Positions 19,199 to 26,757 of a stretch of DNA of 64,000 bases are shown in pieces; within the stretch, counting starts at the first letter, position 1; every line of letters begins with the position of its first letter. The position numbers were made by a program, and so were the translations under genes. This DNA is from Bacillus sp. SA1-12 (lineage in GTDB: Bacteria; Bacillota; Bacilli; Bacillales; Bacillaceae). The stretch spans positions 1 to 64,000 of the forward strand of contig NZ_LATZ01000131.1 in the NCBI RefSeq assembly GCF_000981385.1. The letters run 5' to 3'. Below the pieces are notes generated by a model, which worked only from the letters and a program-made list of their open reading frames with translations, was not told the origin of the DNA and searched no databases.

Positions 19199-19468
19199 TT
19201 AATGCTTTAAATAGTCGTCATTATTTAGTAAATGACGATACTTTGGGTTTGTTGCCATAAATTCATGAAGCTTATCCCCATAATTCGTTATTAACTGCCT
19301 AACAACTTGCTCAGTCATTTCTTTCCCGTGATATTCCCTTCCCGCTTTTGCTTGCGTTGATTCAAAATCCTCCCACAACAATTCTACCCAGGTTCTTGCC
19401 TGTGCATAGGAAAGGCTGTTATTTTTACTTAATAATTCATTTGTTAATCGTTCAAAGTACATTTCCAT
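19199..19468 (-). CDS. yfhJ: Conserved small protein YfhJ (WVELL family)
   Basis: An 89-residue soluble protein containing the family hallmark WVELLWEDFE (about residues 30-39). The start ATG 19468 follows AGAGGTGAG; earlier in-frame codons have no site. It matches YfhJ in sequence and in lying next to sspK. The function is unknown. Confidence 0.88.
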   Translation of the reverse strand: MEMYFERLTNELLSKNNSLSYAQARTWVELLWEDFESTQAKAGREYHGKEMTEQVVRQLITNYGDKLHEFMATNPKYRHLLNNDDYLKH

Positions 19469-19581
19469 TTTTCTCACCTCTAGGAAGGAATCGTTACTAA
19501 TATTCTTTACAATTGCACCCATACTATTAATACGCTTCTTTTTTAAGAAGCAAAATGAATGATGACTTGGAGGGGATTGTG

Positions 19582-19746
19582 TTGCGCAACAAAGAAGCAG
19601 GCTTTCCTAATATGAGCAACAACAAGTTTGAAGGAGAACCTAGAGCAAAAGCTGAATATGCTTCGAAAAGAGCAGATGGGACAATTAATACTCATCCACA
19701 AGAACGGATGAGAGCTTCTGGAAGACGGGAAAACCCTTACTCTTAA
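19582..19746 (+). CDS. sspK: Small acid-soluble spore protein K
   Basis: A minor spore core protein of about 54 residues. NNKFEGEPRAKAEYASKRAD and HPQERMRASG match SspK. GGAGGGG (19569-19575) is followed by GTG 19579 and TTG 19582; the TTG has the better spacing and gives a normal SspK N terminus (RNKEAGFPN). Expression in the forespore is expected from the family. It is divergent from yfhJ. Confidence 0.92.
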   Translation: MRNKEAGFPNMSNNKFEGEPRAKAEYASKRADGTINTHPQERMRASGRRENPYS

Positions 19747-19781
19747 TACGCAATCACAAAAACTTGTGGAGGTGCCTAAAA

Positions 19782-19937
19782 ATGGGTACAAAGAAAAGAT
19801 TTTATGACAATATCTATTCTAATCCATTTCATCAGCCATGGGCCAACCCTAAACATGCCCACTCTCAGGTTAATGGTGAAACCCAGCAATCTCAAGACCT
19901 CATCATTCTAAAAAGACAAACAAGAAAACAATCTTAA
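19782..19937 (+). CDS. YpzG-like small protein
   Basis: A 51-residue peptide (MGTKKRFYDNIYSNPFHQPW...) preceded by TGGAGGTG. The segment PKHAHSQVNGETQQSQ resembles the YpzG family of small Bacillus proteins, several of which are sporulation-linked. It follows sspK by 35 bp on the same strand, so cotranscription is likely. The function is unknown. Confidence 0.8.
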   Translation: MGTKKRFYDNIYSNPFHQPWANPKHAHSQVNGETQQSQDLIILKRQTRKQS

Positions 19938-19957
19938 CACAGGCGGACTGGCAGCTC

Positions 19958-20296
19958 CTACAGCTTGTCAGTCCTAATCAGCATAGAAATCGGCAATGCT
20001 TCCTCAACATTCGGAGTAGATAAACGATAACCCCAAGCAAAAATACCATTCATATAATTAATTTTAAATGATTCTCCTGGTGCTCCCTCAATCTCGTAAA
20101 CCTCTTCTGGCTTATAATCGCGAGGATCTAATAAATAAGACTTCGCCATCGTAATTTTCCGCTCTAACACAGCAAACTCATTAACAATACCAAGCTGTTC
20201 TGCCTTTCTTGCCTTCTCCTTTAATGCGGCTATTTCACTCTTTAATTCATATTCAGTCATTTCACTATAACGCTTATTATTCACAGTCAATGTCAT
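19958..20296 (-). CDS. yfhH: Conserved protein YfhH (DUF1811)
   Basis: A soluble protein of about 112 residues. KRYSEMTEYELKSEIAALK and the downstream KARKAEQLGIVNEFAV match YfhH. The N terminus is uncertain: ATG 20296 overlaps the end of recX by 20 nt with AAGGGG close by, while TTG 20290 or GTG 20284 would give a length nearer the family's 104. It is translated after recX, probably coupled. The function is unknown. Confidence 0.88.
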   Translation of the reverse strand: MTLTVNNKRYSEMTEYELKSEIAALKEKARKAEQLGIVNEFAVLERKITMAKSYLLDPRDYKPEEVYEIEGAPGESFKINYMNGIFAWGYRLSTPNVEEALPISMLIRTDKL

Positions 20297-21089
20297 TTAC
20301 CCCTTCTTCATCAAGATACTTTTCAATTAATTCAACCGAAAACCCTTTTCGATATAAAAATTGCTTCATCTTCATTTTATATTGATAAGGATCTTCCTTT
20401 TGATATTTCCTCTTACCCTTTTCAGCATGCTTCTCAAGAGCAGCCCATTCTTCTGATTCATCCTGCTCAAACTGAACTTCATCTAATGCAATTGAAATAA
20501 TACCATAAGAAAAGCCCTTCCTTAGCAAAAGCTGCTCCAATTTTTGCTTCAACTGCACCGTAGAAAGCTGATTATTTTTCTTCAATAGCTTTTCAGCATG
20601 GTTTATCGCTTCTTCAATCTGTGATGACTGATCATATTGTGCCATCGCTTGGTTAATAATTCCTTGGTCGACCCCTTTGCCGGCAAGCTCGCGTTTTACC
20701 ACACTAGGCCCTTTTCCATTCGTTTGCCACTGGGTTCTAACAAAGGCCGTTGCAAATTCTAAATCATCAACATATTTATTGTCCTTTAACTTTTGAATGA
20801 CCTCTTCAATAACTGGATCTTGAATATCCTTTTTCCGCAGATGATCCTCAACTTCTTTAACAGAACGCATTCGATAGCTCAAAAATTCGAGCGCCTTATG
20901 ATAAGCCTTTTTGACCTCATCTCCGTATTGGATCTCAACGATATCAAACTCATCGAGCTCCTTTCCCTTTTTTAGATTGAATCTGATAAGTACATCCTGA
21001 TCTACACTAAATGCAAATTTTTCATCTAAGAATATATTGAACCGATTATCGGTTTGTTTTTGAGAAGAGATTTTTGTAATGATTGGCAT
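20277..21089 (-). CDS. recX: RecA regulator RecX
   Basis: A 270-residue member of the RecX family, which binds RecA filaments and limits recombination and SOS activity. Three-helix repeats are visible (ALEFLSYRMRSVKEVEDHLR, then TQWQTNGKGPSVVKRELAGK, then KYQKEDPYQYKMKMKQFLYR). It is longer than the E. coli protein, as in other Bacillus. AGAGGTG lies before ATG 21089; upstream in-frame codons are without a site. The B. subtilis equivalent is yfhG. Confidence 0.93.
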   Translation of the reverse strand: MPIITKISSQKQTDNRFNIFLDEKFAFSVDQDVLIRFNLKKGKELDEFDIVEIQYGDEVKKAYHKALEFLSYRMRSVKEVEDHLRKKDIQDPVIEEVIQKLKDNKYVDDLEFATAFVRTQWQTNGKGPSVVKRELAGKGVDQGIINQAMAQYDQSSQIEEAINHAEKLLKKNNQLSTVQLKQKLEQLLLRKGFSYGIISIALDEVQFEQDESEEWAALEKHAEKGKRKYQKEDPYQYKMKMKQFLYRKGFSVELIEKYLDEEGVNDIDCE

Positions 21090-21136
21090 TTTTACACCTC
21101 TTTGCCGTTGATTTACTTTTTTATAGTTACATTTTA

Positions 21137-22206
21137 TCATGAATGGCTGGAGTGGGGTTTATAGTGGGTTTTGCTTTTGGCGGTGAATTTATCGGCAATC
21201 TCCGATAAATAACTAACCTCTTTTGATTTTTCCAATTGACTATTAAGCACTGAAATGTTCAGTTTATACGTTCTCCCTTTTGTGATTCCAGTAGACTCCA
21301 AATTCATTGATTGAAGAATTCTTTTCATCACATCGTGAGAAGAAACATTTAAAAATTCTCTAGCTTCTCGATTACTTATCGTCAAATTGATTAAGAAAAA
21401 TAATCTTTAAAGGCATTTAAATGAGCATGAACAAAACGCTTTCCACATTTCTCACAAAGCCACTTTTGATAATTCTCTTCATGGATACAGCAAAACAAAT
21501 GGGACATTAAACCCCATTAAGCAGCACAGAACGGTCGATTTTAAATCGTTTCAGCACATCTTGTTGGAGAGGTACATCCATATCAACTAATAATTGCTTG
21601 ATTAAATTAAGATCATTGAACTTTTGAGAAGGATATTTTCTTTCAAACTCATTTACTTTCTTAGGAATCATAAAGCCGGGAATAATTTGTTTGGGAAGCT
21701 TGTTATTGTTTGATGTTTTAATAACTGATCGATCATTTGAAATAACAACTAACGTTTCGATCGGTATAGGAGGGAAATGATAAAACTCAAGCCACTTTTC
21801 AAGCTGAAGACGATGTCGCAACACTTGATTGACAGGATCAGGGAATGCCTCTTCCTTCTCCTCTGCGGTACGAACTAACTGGTTAAAATCCGAATTAAAG
21901 ATAAGTGTTCCAGCTATATTCTTCACCTCGATAATAAGGAAAAAATAGGATGAAATGATTAACGTATCAATCTGAATAAAATGAGTTCCATCAAATAGCC
22001 TAACATCGTGGAAAATTAAGTATCGATCCTTTTGGAGAAAGCTTAAAGGGTGATTTAAAGCAAGCTTTCCTTTATATCCTCTCATGTTCTTATTGAAGTC
22101 CTCAAGTAATAAATAGAGCTCGTTTCCTGTGTTCATTTGATGTACGCACTAATAGCGCGTGAAGGCTATCAATCAAAACAGGCCGCTGGCGGGCTTTAAC
22201 AATCAT
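21137..22206 (-). pseudogene. NERD-domain nuclease-like protein, multiply broken
   Basis: A good ribosome site (AAAGGAGTG) precedes ATG 22206 and MIVKARQRPVLIDSLHALL, then the frame shifts near 22140. Residues continue in a second frame as the NERD nuclease-like domain (GNELYLLLEDFNKNMRGYKG...IIEVKNIAG). A TAA at 21507 is followed in the same frame by CPICFAVSMKRI, the first half of a zinc ribbon. Another shift gives WLCEKCGKRFVHAHLNAFKDY, and a last one the DNA-binding-like tail SNREAREFLNVSSHDV. Four lesions mean it is dead. The parent would be about 350 residues. NERD proteins are linked to DNA processing, but this family's role is unproven. Confidence 0.85.
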
Positions 22207-22346
22207 AGCAACACTCCTTTACATATTCTCTTTAATTATTCGTCCCGCTCTTAACTTTCCTCTAAGAATTATAGTAAAAGGTGAAAATTGAAATTTACGG
22301 TTTACTGTCTTTTTTAGTTTTTTAACTTTTTTTAGTGATCACCTCC

Positions 22347-22440
22347 TTTTTTTCAGCGACTTTCCGACTTTTTTCAGCGTATCTCATCATCTTTTCAGCG
22401 ACTTTTTATCTCTTTTCAGCACTCTTCCTTTTTATCAGCT
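22347..22440. repeat. Short imperfect repeats of TTTTCAGCGACT
   Basis: Four to five degenerate units of 18-25 bp each carry TTTTCAGC or TTATCAGC (22351, 22371, 22392, 22413, 22432). They lie in the 439-bp gap between the dead NERD gene and the amidohydrolase gene. I see no gene in the rest of that gap (22207-22645). Confidence 0.65.
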
Positions 22441-22645
22441 CTCAACCTCCTTTTCCGGCTTCCTTCCATTTATAATGACCTTACTTCTCAACACGCCCCA
22501 ATACAATCATTTCTCCACTCGACTCATTCCAAATTATTTCTACCGCCAAAAACATAATCCAAAGAAACGAGTATAATGTAATAAAGGGGAATCCTCCCCA
22601 CTTTAAAATAAAACGTTTACATTGTTGATGAATGGAGAAACCTTT

Positions 22646-23770
22646 ATGAATTCAATACTTTTTAAACAGGCTACGGTTTATCCGGTTACTTCTGCTGTTT
22701 TGTATGAGACGGATGTTCTTGTGAGGGATGGGAAGATTGCGGCAATTGGCAGGAATCTAGCTGCTCCCGCGGATACTGAAATAATAAATTGCAAGGACAT
22801 GTTTTTATTTCCAGGCTTTATTGATGTTCATACTCATTTGGGGTTATATGATGAGGGAACTGGATGGGCAGGGAATGATGCGAATGAAACGATTGAGCCG
22901 CTGACTCCTCATATTCGGGCGCTGGATGGTGTCCATCCTCTTGATCCAGCGTTTATGGATGCCATTAAGTATGGAATCACGACAGTTCACATTATGCCAG
23001 GAAGTGCGAATGTCATTGGCGGGACTACATCGGTTATTAAAACATTTGGTACCAATATTTCAAACATGATTATTCAAGAAGTGGCTGCCTTGAAGATTGC
23101 ATTAGGAGAAAATCCGAAACGGATCCACAGTAATGGAAATAATGAGTCAATTACAAGAATGGGGATCATGGGCATGCTTAGGGAAGCCTTTTATAAGGCA
23201 AAGTACGGGGATGAAACTGAGGATTTTCGCATTATCCCAATTAAAAAGGCGCTGCGCCGGGAAATTCCTGTTCGTATTCATGCCCATCGTGCTGATGATA
23301 TTATAAGTGCGATCCGCTTTGCTGAAGAATTTGACCTTGATTATCGGATTGAACATTGTACGGAAGGACACTTAATTGCTGATGAATTTATCGGCAAGAA
23401 AGCAAAAGTTTGCATTGGACCGACATTAACACGAAGATCTAAAGTTGAATTAAAAAATAAAAGCTGGTTGACCTATCAAGCCTTATCGGAAAGAGGTGTA
23501 GAAGTGTCGATTACAACGGATCATCCATACACCCCCATTCAATACTTAAACGTATGTGCCTCCATTGCGGTGAGAGAAGGCTTTGATGCACAAAAAGCGC
23601 TAGAAGGCATTACGATCACTGCCGCTCGTAACTTGAGAATCGCTGACCGCCTTGGGAGTATTGAGGTTGGGAAAGATGCTGATTTGGTTGTTTGGAATTA
23701 TCATCCCTTCCATTATCTCGCAAAACCACAATTAACGATGATTGACGGAAGAATCGTTCATAAGACCTAG
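22646..23770 (+). CDS. Amidohydrolase, imidazolonepropionase-like
   Basis: A 374-residue metal-dependent hydrolase of the amidohydrolase superfamily. Metal ligands lie in FIDVHTHLG (about 57-65), RIHAHRADD, RIEHCTEG and the Asp of TTDHPY. N- and C-terminal beta sandwiches are present (VRDGKIAAIG and GKDADLVVW). ATG 22646 follows GGAGAAA; an earlier ATG lacks a site. The exact substrate is unknown; relatives act on cyclic amides or dipeptides. It stands alone on the plus strand, between a dead gene and the acetyltransferase leader. Confidence 0.88.
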   Translation: MNSILFKQATVYPVTSAVLYETDVLVRDGKIAAIGRNLAAPADTEIINCKDMFLFPGFIDVHTHLGLYDEGTGWAGNDANETIEPLTPHIRALDGVHPLDPAFMDAIKYGITTVHIMPGSANVIGGTTSVIKTFGTNISNMIIQEVAALKIALGENPKRIHSNGNNESITRMGIMGMLREAFYKAKYGDETEDFRIIPIKKALRREIPVRIHAHRADDIISAIRFAEEFDLDYRIEHCTEGHLIADEFIGKKAKVCIGPTLTRRSKVELKNKSWLTYQALSERGVEVSITTDHPYTPIQYLNVCASIAVREGFDAQKALEGITITAARNLRIADRLGSIEVGKDADLVVWNYHPFHYLAKPQLTMIDGRIVHKT

Positions 23771-24046
23771 GAAAATACTCTCAAAAAGATATATTACAAT
23801 TATTTTACCTCTCCTCTTTCGCATACCGTATAAAAGGTAAATTAAATCATATGCTATAGCTATTCAACGCGTTAAATCAATTACTACTTCCAGTGTTAAA
23901 TCTACCAAAATGATAGGAATACAAGAAAATATATAATTATTCTAAGATAAATAACTTTTTTTTGAAATTCGACAAAAAAGTAGTATCTTTTTTTCGAAAA
24001 TTAACGTATTATACTTCATGGAGAGCATAATTAAAATTAAATCTAG

Positions 24047-24113
24047 TAATGGGAAGGCAAATGGTGCGCCACCAGCTTTACTGGTTCTAGTGGGTTCGAT
24101 TCCCACCCCGAAA
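24047..24113 (+). ncRNA. tRNA-like segment in the acetyltransferase leader
   Basis: GTGGG-TTCGATT-CCCAC (24090-24106) is a perfect tRNA T arm with the TTCGAT loop. CCCGAAA follows where the 3' acceptor strand would be. Upstream, ACCAG-CTTTA-CTGGT (24071-24085) makes a hairpin in the anticodon-arm position, and GGC...GCC could be a D stem. The loop is five rather than seven nt, and the best 5' acceptor partner (TAATGGG) pairs at only 5 of 7 positions. It is therefore not a normal tRNA: either a pseudo-tRNA or a tRNA mimic. The rest of the gap (23771-24046) holds AT-rich DNA and a possible -10 (TATACT at about 24010) without a good -35. Confidence 0.55.
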
Positions 24114-24152
24114 TTTTTTGTTGTTTTATTATAAAAAAATTTCGAGGGTGGA
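24102..24152 (+). promoter_or_regulatory. Long hairpin competing with the T arm
   Basis: CCACCC-C-GAAATTTTTT (from 24103) pairs with AAAAAAATTTC-G-A-GGGTGG (to 24152), about 16 bp across a 13-nt loop. It uses the same CCCAC strand as the T arm, so the two folds exclude each other. It ends 47 nt before the acetyltransferase start. Confidence 0.6.
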
Positions 24153-24198
24153 GATGGCCATATCACGTGGAGTCTGCCCTCATAATGGAGGGATCCCA

Positions 24199-24756
24199 AT
24201 GCTAAAAAAACGTGATATTCATGACAGCCATGCACTTTACGAACACATGGTTCACCCTGATGTCTTCCCATTTGTGCGTCAAAAGGCAAGTTCGTTTGAG
24301 GAATATCTATTTTTAACAAAACAAACAATTGAAGCTGAAGAACGAGGTGAATTGATTTCACGTACCATTTTAGATGAATGGGGTTCTCCAATCGGCACCA
24401 TTAGTTTGTTTGATATTCAAGAAAAAGCTGGCTTTTTAGGCACGTGGTTAGGTAAGCCATATCATGGAAAAGGCTATAATAAGCTTGCTAAAGATGCTTT
24501 TTTTCATGAATTATTTTATGAATTAGATATTGAAACCATCTTTTTACGAATTCGCAAACAAAATGTTCGTTCAACAAAAGCGGCACAGAAGCTCCCTTAT
24601 GTTGTGAACGCAAATGAAACAAGAGCAGGTCTTCTTGAACAAATCAATAATGGCGAAGATTTATTTAATTTATTCGAAATTACAAAAGATTTATATACAT
24701 TCTACACATACCATCAATCTTCAGAAGCAGATGAACATCAGCTTAAGGAAGCTTGA
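24199..24756 (+). CDS. GNAT-family N-acetyltransferase
   Basis: A 185-residue acetyltransferase. The acetyl-CoA fold is visible around GTWLGKPYHGKGYNKLAKDAF (a Q/RxxGxG/A-like loop), followed by IETIFLRIRKQNVRSTKAAQ. It resembles the RimJ/RimL subgroup that acetylates protein N termini or small amines; the target is not known. ATG 24199 follows GGAGGG. That site is itself paired in a small hairpin (CCCTC ataatg GAGGG, 24177-24192). With the tRNA-like element upstream, this suggests post-transcriptional control. A terminator follows 2 nt after the stop. Confidence 0.85.
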   Translation: MLKKRDIHDSHALYEHMVHPDVFPFVRQKASSFEEYLFLTKQTIEAEERGELISRTILDEWGSPIGTISLFDIQEKAGFLGTWLGKPYHGKGYNKLAKDAFFHELFYELDIETIFLRIRKQNVRSTKAAQKLPYVVNANETRAGLLEQINNGEDLFNLFEITKDLYTFYTYHQSSEADEHQLKEA

Positions 24757-24758
24757 TT

Positions 24759-24796
24759 AAAAAACAGGTGGGTCCTTGGATCTTACCTGTTTTTTT
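24759..24796 (+). terminator. Acetyltransferase gene terminator
   Basis: AAAAAACAGGT / ACCTGTTTTTT with a 15-nt loop; the right arm ends in seven T. Confidence 0.88.
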
Positions 24797-24871
24797 GTGG
24801 GAAGAGGAATGGTTCTTCCTTCCTTTGTCAAAACTAGTTTTGATACTATAATTTGGAAGGGATGATTTACA

Positions 24872-25000
24872 GTGGCATCTGATAAAAAGAAGCGAGAAAA
24901 AACAAAAAACACACTTTCAAGCATGCAGGAAGTAGCCTATTCAAGAGAGTTTAAAATGGCTGACCGTGCAGGTGGATACATAAGTAAATCGAGACACTAA
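24872..25000 (+). CDS. yfhE: YfhE family small protein
   Basis: A 42-residue basic peptide starting at GTG 24872 (MASDKKKREKTKNTLSSMQE...) after GGAAGGGATG. The segment VAYSREFKMADRAGGY is the hallmark of the YfhE family. It precedes yfhD, as in B. subtilis where the pair lies near recX. The function is unknown. Confidence 0.88.
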   Translation: MASDKKKREKTKNTLSSMQEVAYSREFKMADRAGGYISKSRH

Positions 25001-25018
25001 CTTCCAACATGAAATTTA

Positions 25019-25076
25019 TAAAAAAAGCCATCCTAATCTTGAACAACATGTTCAAAGAAAAAGGAGGGCTTTTTTT
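25019..25076 (+). promoter_or_regulatory. Terminator-like hairpin enclosing the yfhD ribosome site
   Basis: AAAAAAAGCC (25020-25029) pairs with GGCTTTTTTT (25067-25076), and the stem may extend with ATCCT against AGGAG. The AAGGAGG site of yfhD is inside the right arm. The structure could end yfhE transcription, mask yfhD translation, or both. Confidence 0.65.
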
Positions 25077-25262
25077 ATGGGTCGTGGACATAAACATAAA
25101 CATCAAGCTCGTGATAAAAATTCGTCATCCCTTCCACAAACTCCGAAAAATCTTAAAAGAGATGGTGTTGATGAGGAATTTTCTCGTGAATTAGCTGACC
25201 AAGCTGATTTAGAAGCACAAGCGAGAGCAAATGCTGCAAATCAACGTCAACAGAAAAAATAG
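25077..25262 (+). CDS. yfhD: YfhD family small protein
   Basis: A 61-residue hydrophilic protein starting MGRGHKHKHQARDKNSSSLP, with the family core QTPKNLKRDGVDEEFSRELA and a Gln/Ala-rich tail. It is adjacent to yfhE as in B. subtilis. YfhD proteins are abundant in Bacillus spore-formers but have no assigned function. The start codon lies directly after the T run of the preceding hairpin, with AAGGAGG 9 nt upstream. A strong terminator follows. Confidence 0.9.
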   Translation: MGRGHKHKHQARDKNSSSLPQTPKNLKRDGVDEEFSRELADQADLEAQARANAANQRQQKK

Positions 25263-25281
25263 AAAACAGAAATAATGTTAT

Positions 25282-25307
25282 AAGGAGTGGCTATCCACTC
25301 CTTTTTA
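25282..25307 (+). terminator. yfhD terminator
   Basis: AAGGAGTGG ctat CCACTCCTT followed by TTT, 20 nt past the stop. Confidence 0.88.
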
Positions 25308-25313
25308 AACATT

Positions 25314-25472
25314 TGTGGATAAACAATTTATCTGTTGTGGATAAAAGGTTTGTAAAATTGTGAATAATGTTAATAACCTGTTTATATCTCAATAAGGCAC
25401 CATATAGTTATCCACATAGTTATCCGGTTCATACATACTTTTCCTCTACAATATTGTGGATAATGTGTATAA
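25314..25472. promoter_or_regulatory. Cluster of six DnaA boxes
   Basis: Exact matches to TTATNCACA or its complement TGTGNATAA occur at 25314-25322, 25336-25344, 25359-25367, 25408-25416, 25455-25463 and 25464-25472. The last two abut. Five point one way and one (25408) the other. The region is AT-rich and lies between convergently protected flanks (the yfhD terminator and the amidase start). dnaA and the replication origin are not in this window, so this is a candidate DnaA-titrating or regulatory cluster like those known elsewhere on the B. subtilis chromosome. Confidence 0.85.
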
Positions 25473-25557
25473 TCATTCTCCTTCACAGCTTTGCCCCTTC
25501 GTTCATATACTGAATACGTATTGAATTATATTCAATAAATGACAGGGGTGTTTATAG

Positions 25558-26631
25558 TTGGCGTACGAGATAACACGAGATTATATCCGAACTGGTAATT
25601 CCCGCTCTGGACAAAGTATTGGAAAAGTACGTTTTATTGTTAGTCATGATACTGGCAATCCAGGGTCCACAGCTTATGGTAACCGCAACTATTTCGATAC
25701 TCAGCAACCTTCTGCTTCTGCTCACACCTTTATTGATGATAAATATATTCTTGAGATAATACCGCTAAACGAGAAGGCATGGCATGTTCGCTCAAATGTG
25801 ACAGGTGACAATAAACGATATGGAGCTAATGCTAACGATGCAGCGATTGGGGTAGAGTTATGCCACGGCGGTAAAATCAATTTTCAACAAGCTTATAATC
25901 GTTATGTTTGGTATCATGCTTATTTATGTGACCGATTTAACCTCAATCCTAACTCTGATATTATCGCACATGCAACACTTGATCCCGCAAGACGCACAGA
26001 TCCAATTAACATATTAAGAACGAATGGAATTTCATGGTCAATGTTTATTGATGATGTTGAAGAAGCGCTTCGTAATTTTAACGGATCTGCCCCTTCACCT
26101 CCAGCACCTTCTCAGCCACAAAAATCAAAGCCTCCAGCTTCTGCAGTAAAATCTGTGAGAGTATCCTTGCCTATTGGAGAAGGAGATTCTGGCCCATTTG
26201 TACGTGATATTCAGCAAGAATTAATAAAAGCAGGCTACAGACTTCTGCGATTTGGGGCTGATGGAGTGTTCGGAGAAGAAACGGAGAATGCCGTGATGAA
26301 ATTTCAGAGAGATCATAACCTTTCAGTGGATGGCTTAGTTGGACCGGTTACGTTAAATAAGCTGCAAGAGGTTAACCATCAAAGAGTATCTTCCACAGAT
26401 TTTCCTCTGCCTACAGGAACTTATCGCCGGGGAGATCAAGGAAATGCTGTTAAGCAAATACAGAGAGCCTTAAAACAAATCAATTTTAATCCTGGAGCCA
26501 TAGACGGGATTTACGGCTCTAAAACGGAGGATGCGGTTAGACGATTTCAATCAATGTACAGGGCTCTGGCTGATGATGGCATTTATGGTCCAAATACACG
26601 TAAGTATATCAGAATGGAATTGGATGATTAG
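25558..26631 (+). CDS. N-acetylmuramoyl-L-alanine amidase with two peptidoglycan-binding repeats
   Basis: A 357-residue zinc amidase that cleaves the bond between muramic acid and the peptide stem. The Amidase_2 domain occupies residues 1-170, with the first zinc His in VSHDTGN, Glu in GVELCHGG and a second His in IIAHATLDPARRTDP. A Pro/Ser/Lys linker (about 180-200) leads to two PG_binding_1 repeats (DGVFGEETENAVMKFQRDH and DGIYGSKTEDAVRRFQSMY). The start is TTG 25558 after AGGGGTG. There is no signal peptide, as in prophage amidases of the XlyA/BlyA type, yet no phage genes surround it. It may be a domesticated lysin or act in mother-cell lysis. Confidence 0.9.
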   Translation: MAYEITRDYIRTGNSRSGQSIGKVRFIVSHDTGNPGSTAYGNRNYFDTQQPSASAHTFIDDKYILEIIPLNEKAWHVRSNVTGDNKRYGANANDAAIGVELCHGGKINFQQAYNRYVWYHAYLCDRFNLNPNSDIIAHATLDPARRTDPINILRTNGISWSMFIDDVEEALRNFNGSAPSPPAPSQPQKSKPPASAVKSVRVSLPIGEGDSGPFVRDIQQELIKAGYRLLRFGADGVFGEETENAVMKFQRDHNLSVDGLVGPVTLNKLQEVNHQRVSSTDFPLPTGTYRRGDQGNAVKQIQRALKQINFNPGAIDGIYGSKTEDAVRRFQSMYRALADDGIYGPNTRKYIRMELDD

Positions 26632-26707
26632 TTCTTTTCCAAATTATGAATAACTACGGAGAAAGCAACATAAAGTATTAGTACAACTTAGATCCGACAT
26701 CAAAGAG

Positions 26708-26741
26708 AAAGCACGCTGCTCGGTTAAGAGCGGCGTGCTTT
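26708..26741. terminator. Terminator between amidase gene and yfmL
   Basis: AAAGCACGC / GCGTGCTTT with a partly paired 16-nt loop. The genes converge here, so it may serve both. Confidence 0.8.
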
Positions 26742-26757
26742 ATTGTGACCATATGAT

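Noticed and set aside
19799..19974. GGACTG...CAGTCC hairpin at about 19945-19974 as a terminator
   Set aside because: The stem is only about six bases, the loop is long, and it overlaps the yfhH stop; too weak to list.
24047..24113. Functional tRNA-Lys(UUU)
   Set aside because: Anticodon loop size, position 33 and the acceptor stem do not fit a working tRNA.
24141..24160. AGGGTGGAGATGGC as a T-box motif
   Set aside because: Only about 9 of 14 positions fit, and no terminator/antiterminator pair or stem I follows the T-box layout.
25009..25194. Plus-strand frame overlapping yfhD
   Set aside because: Shadow frame; yfhD has the ribosome site and family match.
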